DNA from: Xestospongia muta
Lineage: Eukaryota; Porifera; Demospongiae; Haplosclerida; Petrosiidae
DNA length: 64,000 nt
Direction: 5' to 3'
NCBI GenBank assembly: GCA_963693285.1
Contig: OY848918.1
Span: forward strand, 16,552,263 to 16,616,262
This document shows, one piece after another, positions 62,606-64,000 of the stretch (positions are counted from its first letter, which is position 1; the number at the start of each line of letters is the position of its first letter). The notes under the pieces are model-generated. The model had not been told where the DNA came from. It was given only the letters and a program-made list of their open reading frames with translations, and did no database searches. The position numbers and the translations under genes are program-made.

Positions 62606-64000
62606 ATGGTTTTTCCATTCACTTAGTGAGGTCTGTTACTTGATAACTATAAAAGTAATATCACTAGTCATTATTGTATCACAACATTGTATTCATTCAT
62701 TATGTTCTTTGGAATTGAAGAGGAGATTGTAACAGAAATTATTCTCATTCAATTAGAATCATTCTGACAGTATCATCTTTACATAACATTCACATATTTC
62801 TTATTATTTTTAATTATATGTCAATAAGTCTATTTAACCAGATCTCCATAAATGAAAATTCATCTCATTAATCTATTATAATATACTTCTACAGTATACT
62901 AATAGTATCATTCATTATAAAAGACACATATATCAATGTGACACTAATTCTTTAAGTATATTCTTAGATAATCAAAGTTCTAACAAGACATGAATACTTC
63001 ACATAATCATATATATTAAACTGATGGTAATGGTGTTTTTAACTGTAACATAATTATATATACAATGGATCTATCATTCTATAGTTATACTTAAATGACA
63101 GATGGATCATTTGAAAGGAATTTAATTTTCTGATTTGACAGATTAAACCAATGTCTGATATATTAGTTAACCATATATACATCAGTACATGTTTCTTTAT
63201 ATTTATATGGAATGGATAAGTTTTAGATTATTACTAAGGAATGCAATCAGTATTTATAATTACAAACACAAAACACTCCCTCACAGTTGTTAACACTAGA
63301 GTATTCTATTATACTATATAACAGTACCTGACTACATATAATAATATGTATGATATATAACAAATGATCTAATCACAGGGTGTCAATGGAATCAAGAAGC
63401 ACTGAGGAAAAACTTATATGATAAATACTATCTTCTGTTTTAATCAATGGTATGGGCTGGGTCATTCACACTCATCGTCTTCTTAATGAATTGGTATCAA
63501 TACATAGGAAGTGTGTAAACACTGGACTTGATAGTTTAACTGAACTGTCTTTAAATTATTTATGTTGGAGAAGGTTGCTGTCAGAATCATCCTATGCCAC
63601 AAGTTTCATTTTATAGTTTGTATGACTTCTCAATTTTACATTCTTGACTTTTTTGTTAGTAGAGGTTGTAAATAAAATTTATAAATAATTATAGAATGAA
63701 TACATTCAAAACCAAACTATCCTATAGACTGTATAGTGATGTATGAGTAAACAATACAACATTGAGTAAAAGTAACACAAAATATTTTTGCCTTACAAAG
63801 TAGTCATTCTTTAAAATTGCATACATTCTTTCTAGTTAATGATGATATTTAGAATGAAGTTAATGTTTTGAATTGTTTCCTTTGAAAAGTTGACAACACC
63901 GCATATTTAATATAGTTACGTGGATAATGTACATAGTTCCTTCAACTGACCACTAATCCTAATATCAAGGTGTCTATAGACAATACAGGAAGTAGGTGAC
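62606..64000. repeat. Repeat copies of 42.87-43.45 kb and 41.41-42.31 kb
   Basis: 62610-63225 matches 42870-43450 and 63233-63980 matches 41410-42310, in the same orientation but in the reverse block order. The window ends inside another copy of the 5' flank of the Roc-COR-Death gene (GTGTCTATAGACAATAC...AGTAGGTGAC), so a further family member may lie just to the right. Confidence 0.6.

Noticed and set aside
1..64000. CRISPR arrays, bacterial operons or phage genes
   Set aside because: No regularly spaced direct repeats or dense intronless coding; spliced genes and transposons show a eukaryotic genome.
1..64000. tRNA or rRNA genes
   Set aside because: None was recognised by eye. A covariance-model scan would be needed to exclude a tRNA.

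Overview
This is an AT-rich, intron-rich metazoan window. The gene types (ankyrin-Roc-COR-Death protein, ABCG transporter, animal-type CACTA and piggyBac elements, a secreted fibrinogen-like protein), the short introns and many interspersed copies suggest an early-branching animal, most likely a demosponge such as Amphimedon. The species is inferred from gene content, not shown. There is one 200-base assembly gap at 61725-61924.

Layout. 1-850: decayed Ty3/gypsy-type gag (minus). 1.3-3.1 kb: first exons and promoter of an ankyrin-gene paralog, a segmental copy of 38.1-41.4 kb. 3.7-17 kb: CT microsatellites, duplicated repeat blocks, decayed coding fragments and a LINE reverse transcriptase at 14.5-15.8 kb. 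17.8-18.1 kb: relic of a CACTA-type transposase. 18.6-19.6 kb: secreted fibrinogen-like gene with two in-frame TAA codons. 19.8-21.0 kb: sulfite oxidase pseudogene. 22.0-25.2 kb: decayed membrane-protein-like frame and a broken piggyBac transposase. 25.6-41.4 kb: the best intact host gene, eight coding exons on the minus strand giving about 1008 residues (ankyrin repeats, Roc-like GTPase, COR, Death domain). Its introns hold transposon debris. 41.4-48.0 kb: repeats, including a second copy of a terminal-inverted-repeat element.

48.0-55.4 kb holds the most informative structure. A 6081-bp element (48573-54653) has CACTG...CAGTG ends and a 2-bp TG duplication, and it sits inside an exon of a minus-strand gene whose reading frame is continuous across the insertion point. 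The element carries a zinc-finger transposase (minus) head to head with a seven-exon SAM plus AT-hook protein (plus), separated by 113 bp. 55.6-60.3 kb: a minus-strand ABCG-type transporter with many well-phased exons, but lacking the exons between Walker B and the middle membrane segments and carrying an in-frame TAG. 61.9-64.0 kb: second LINE fragment and more copies of the 41-43 kb repeats.

Functionally the window is a host region (innate-immune-type signalling gene, transporter, secreted lectin-like gene) heavily invaded by DNA transposons and retroelements, with several genes at different stages of decay. Exon joins were derived by reading splice sites and phases by hand. No database or alignment search was run.
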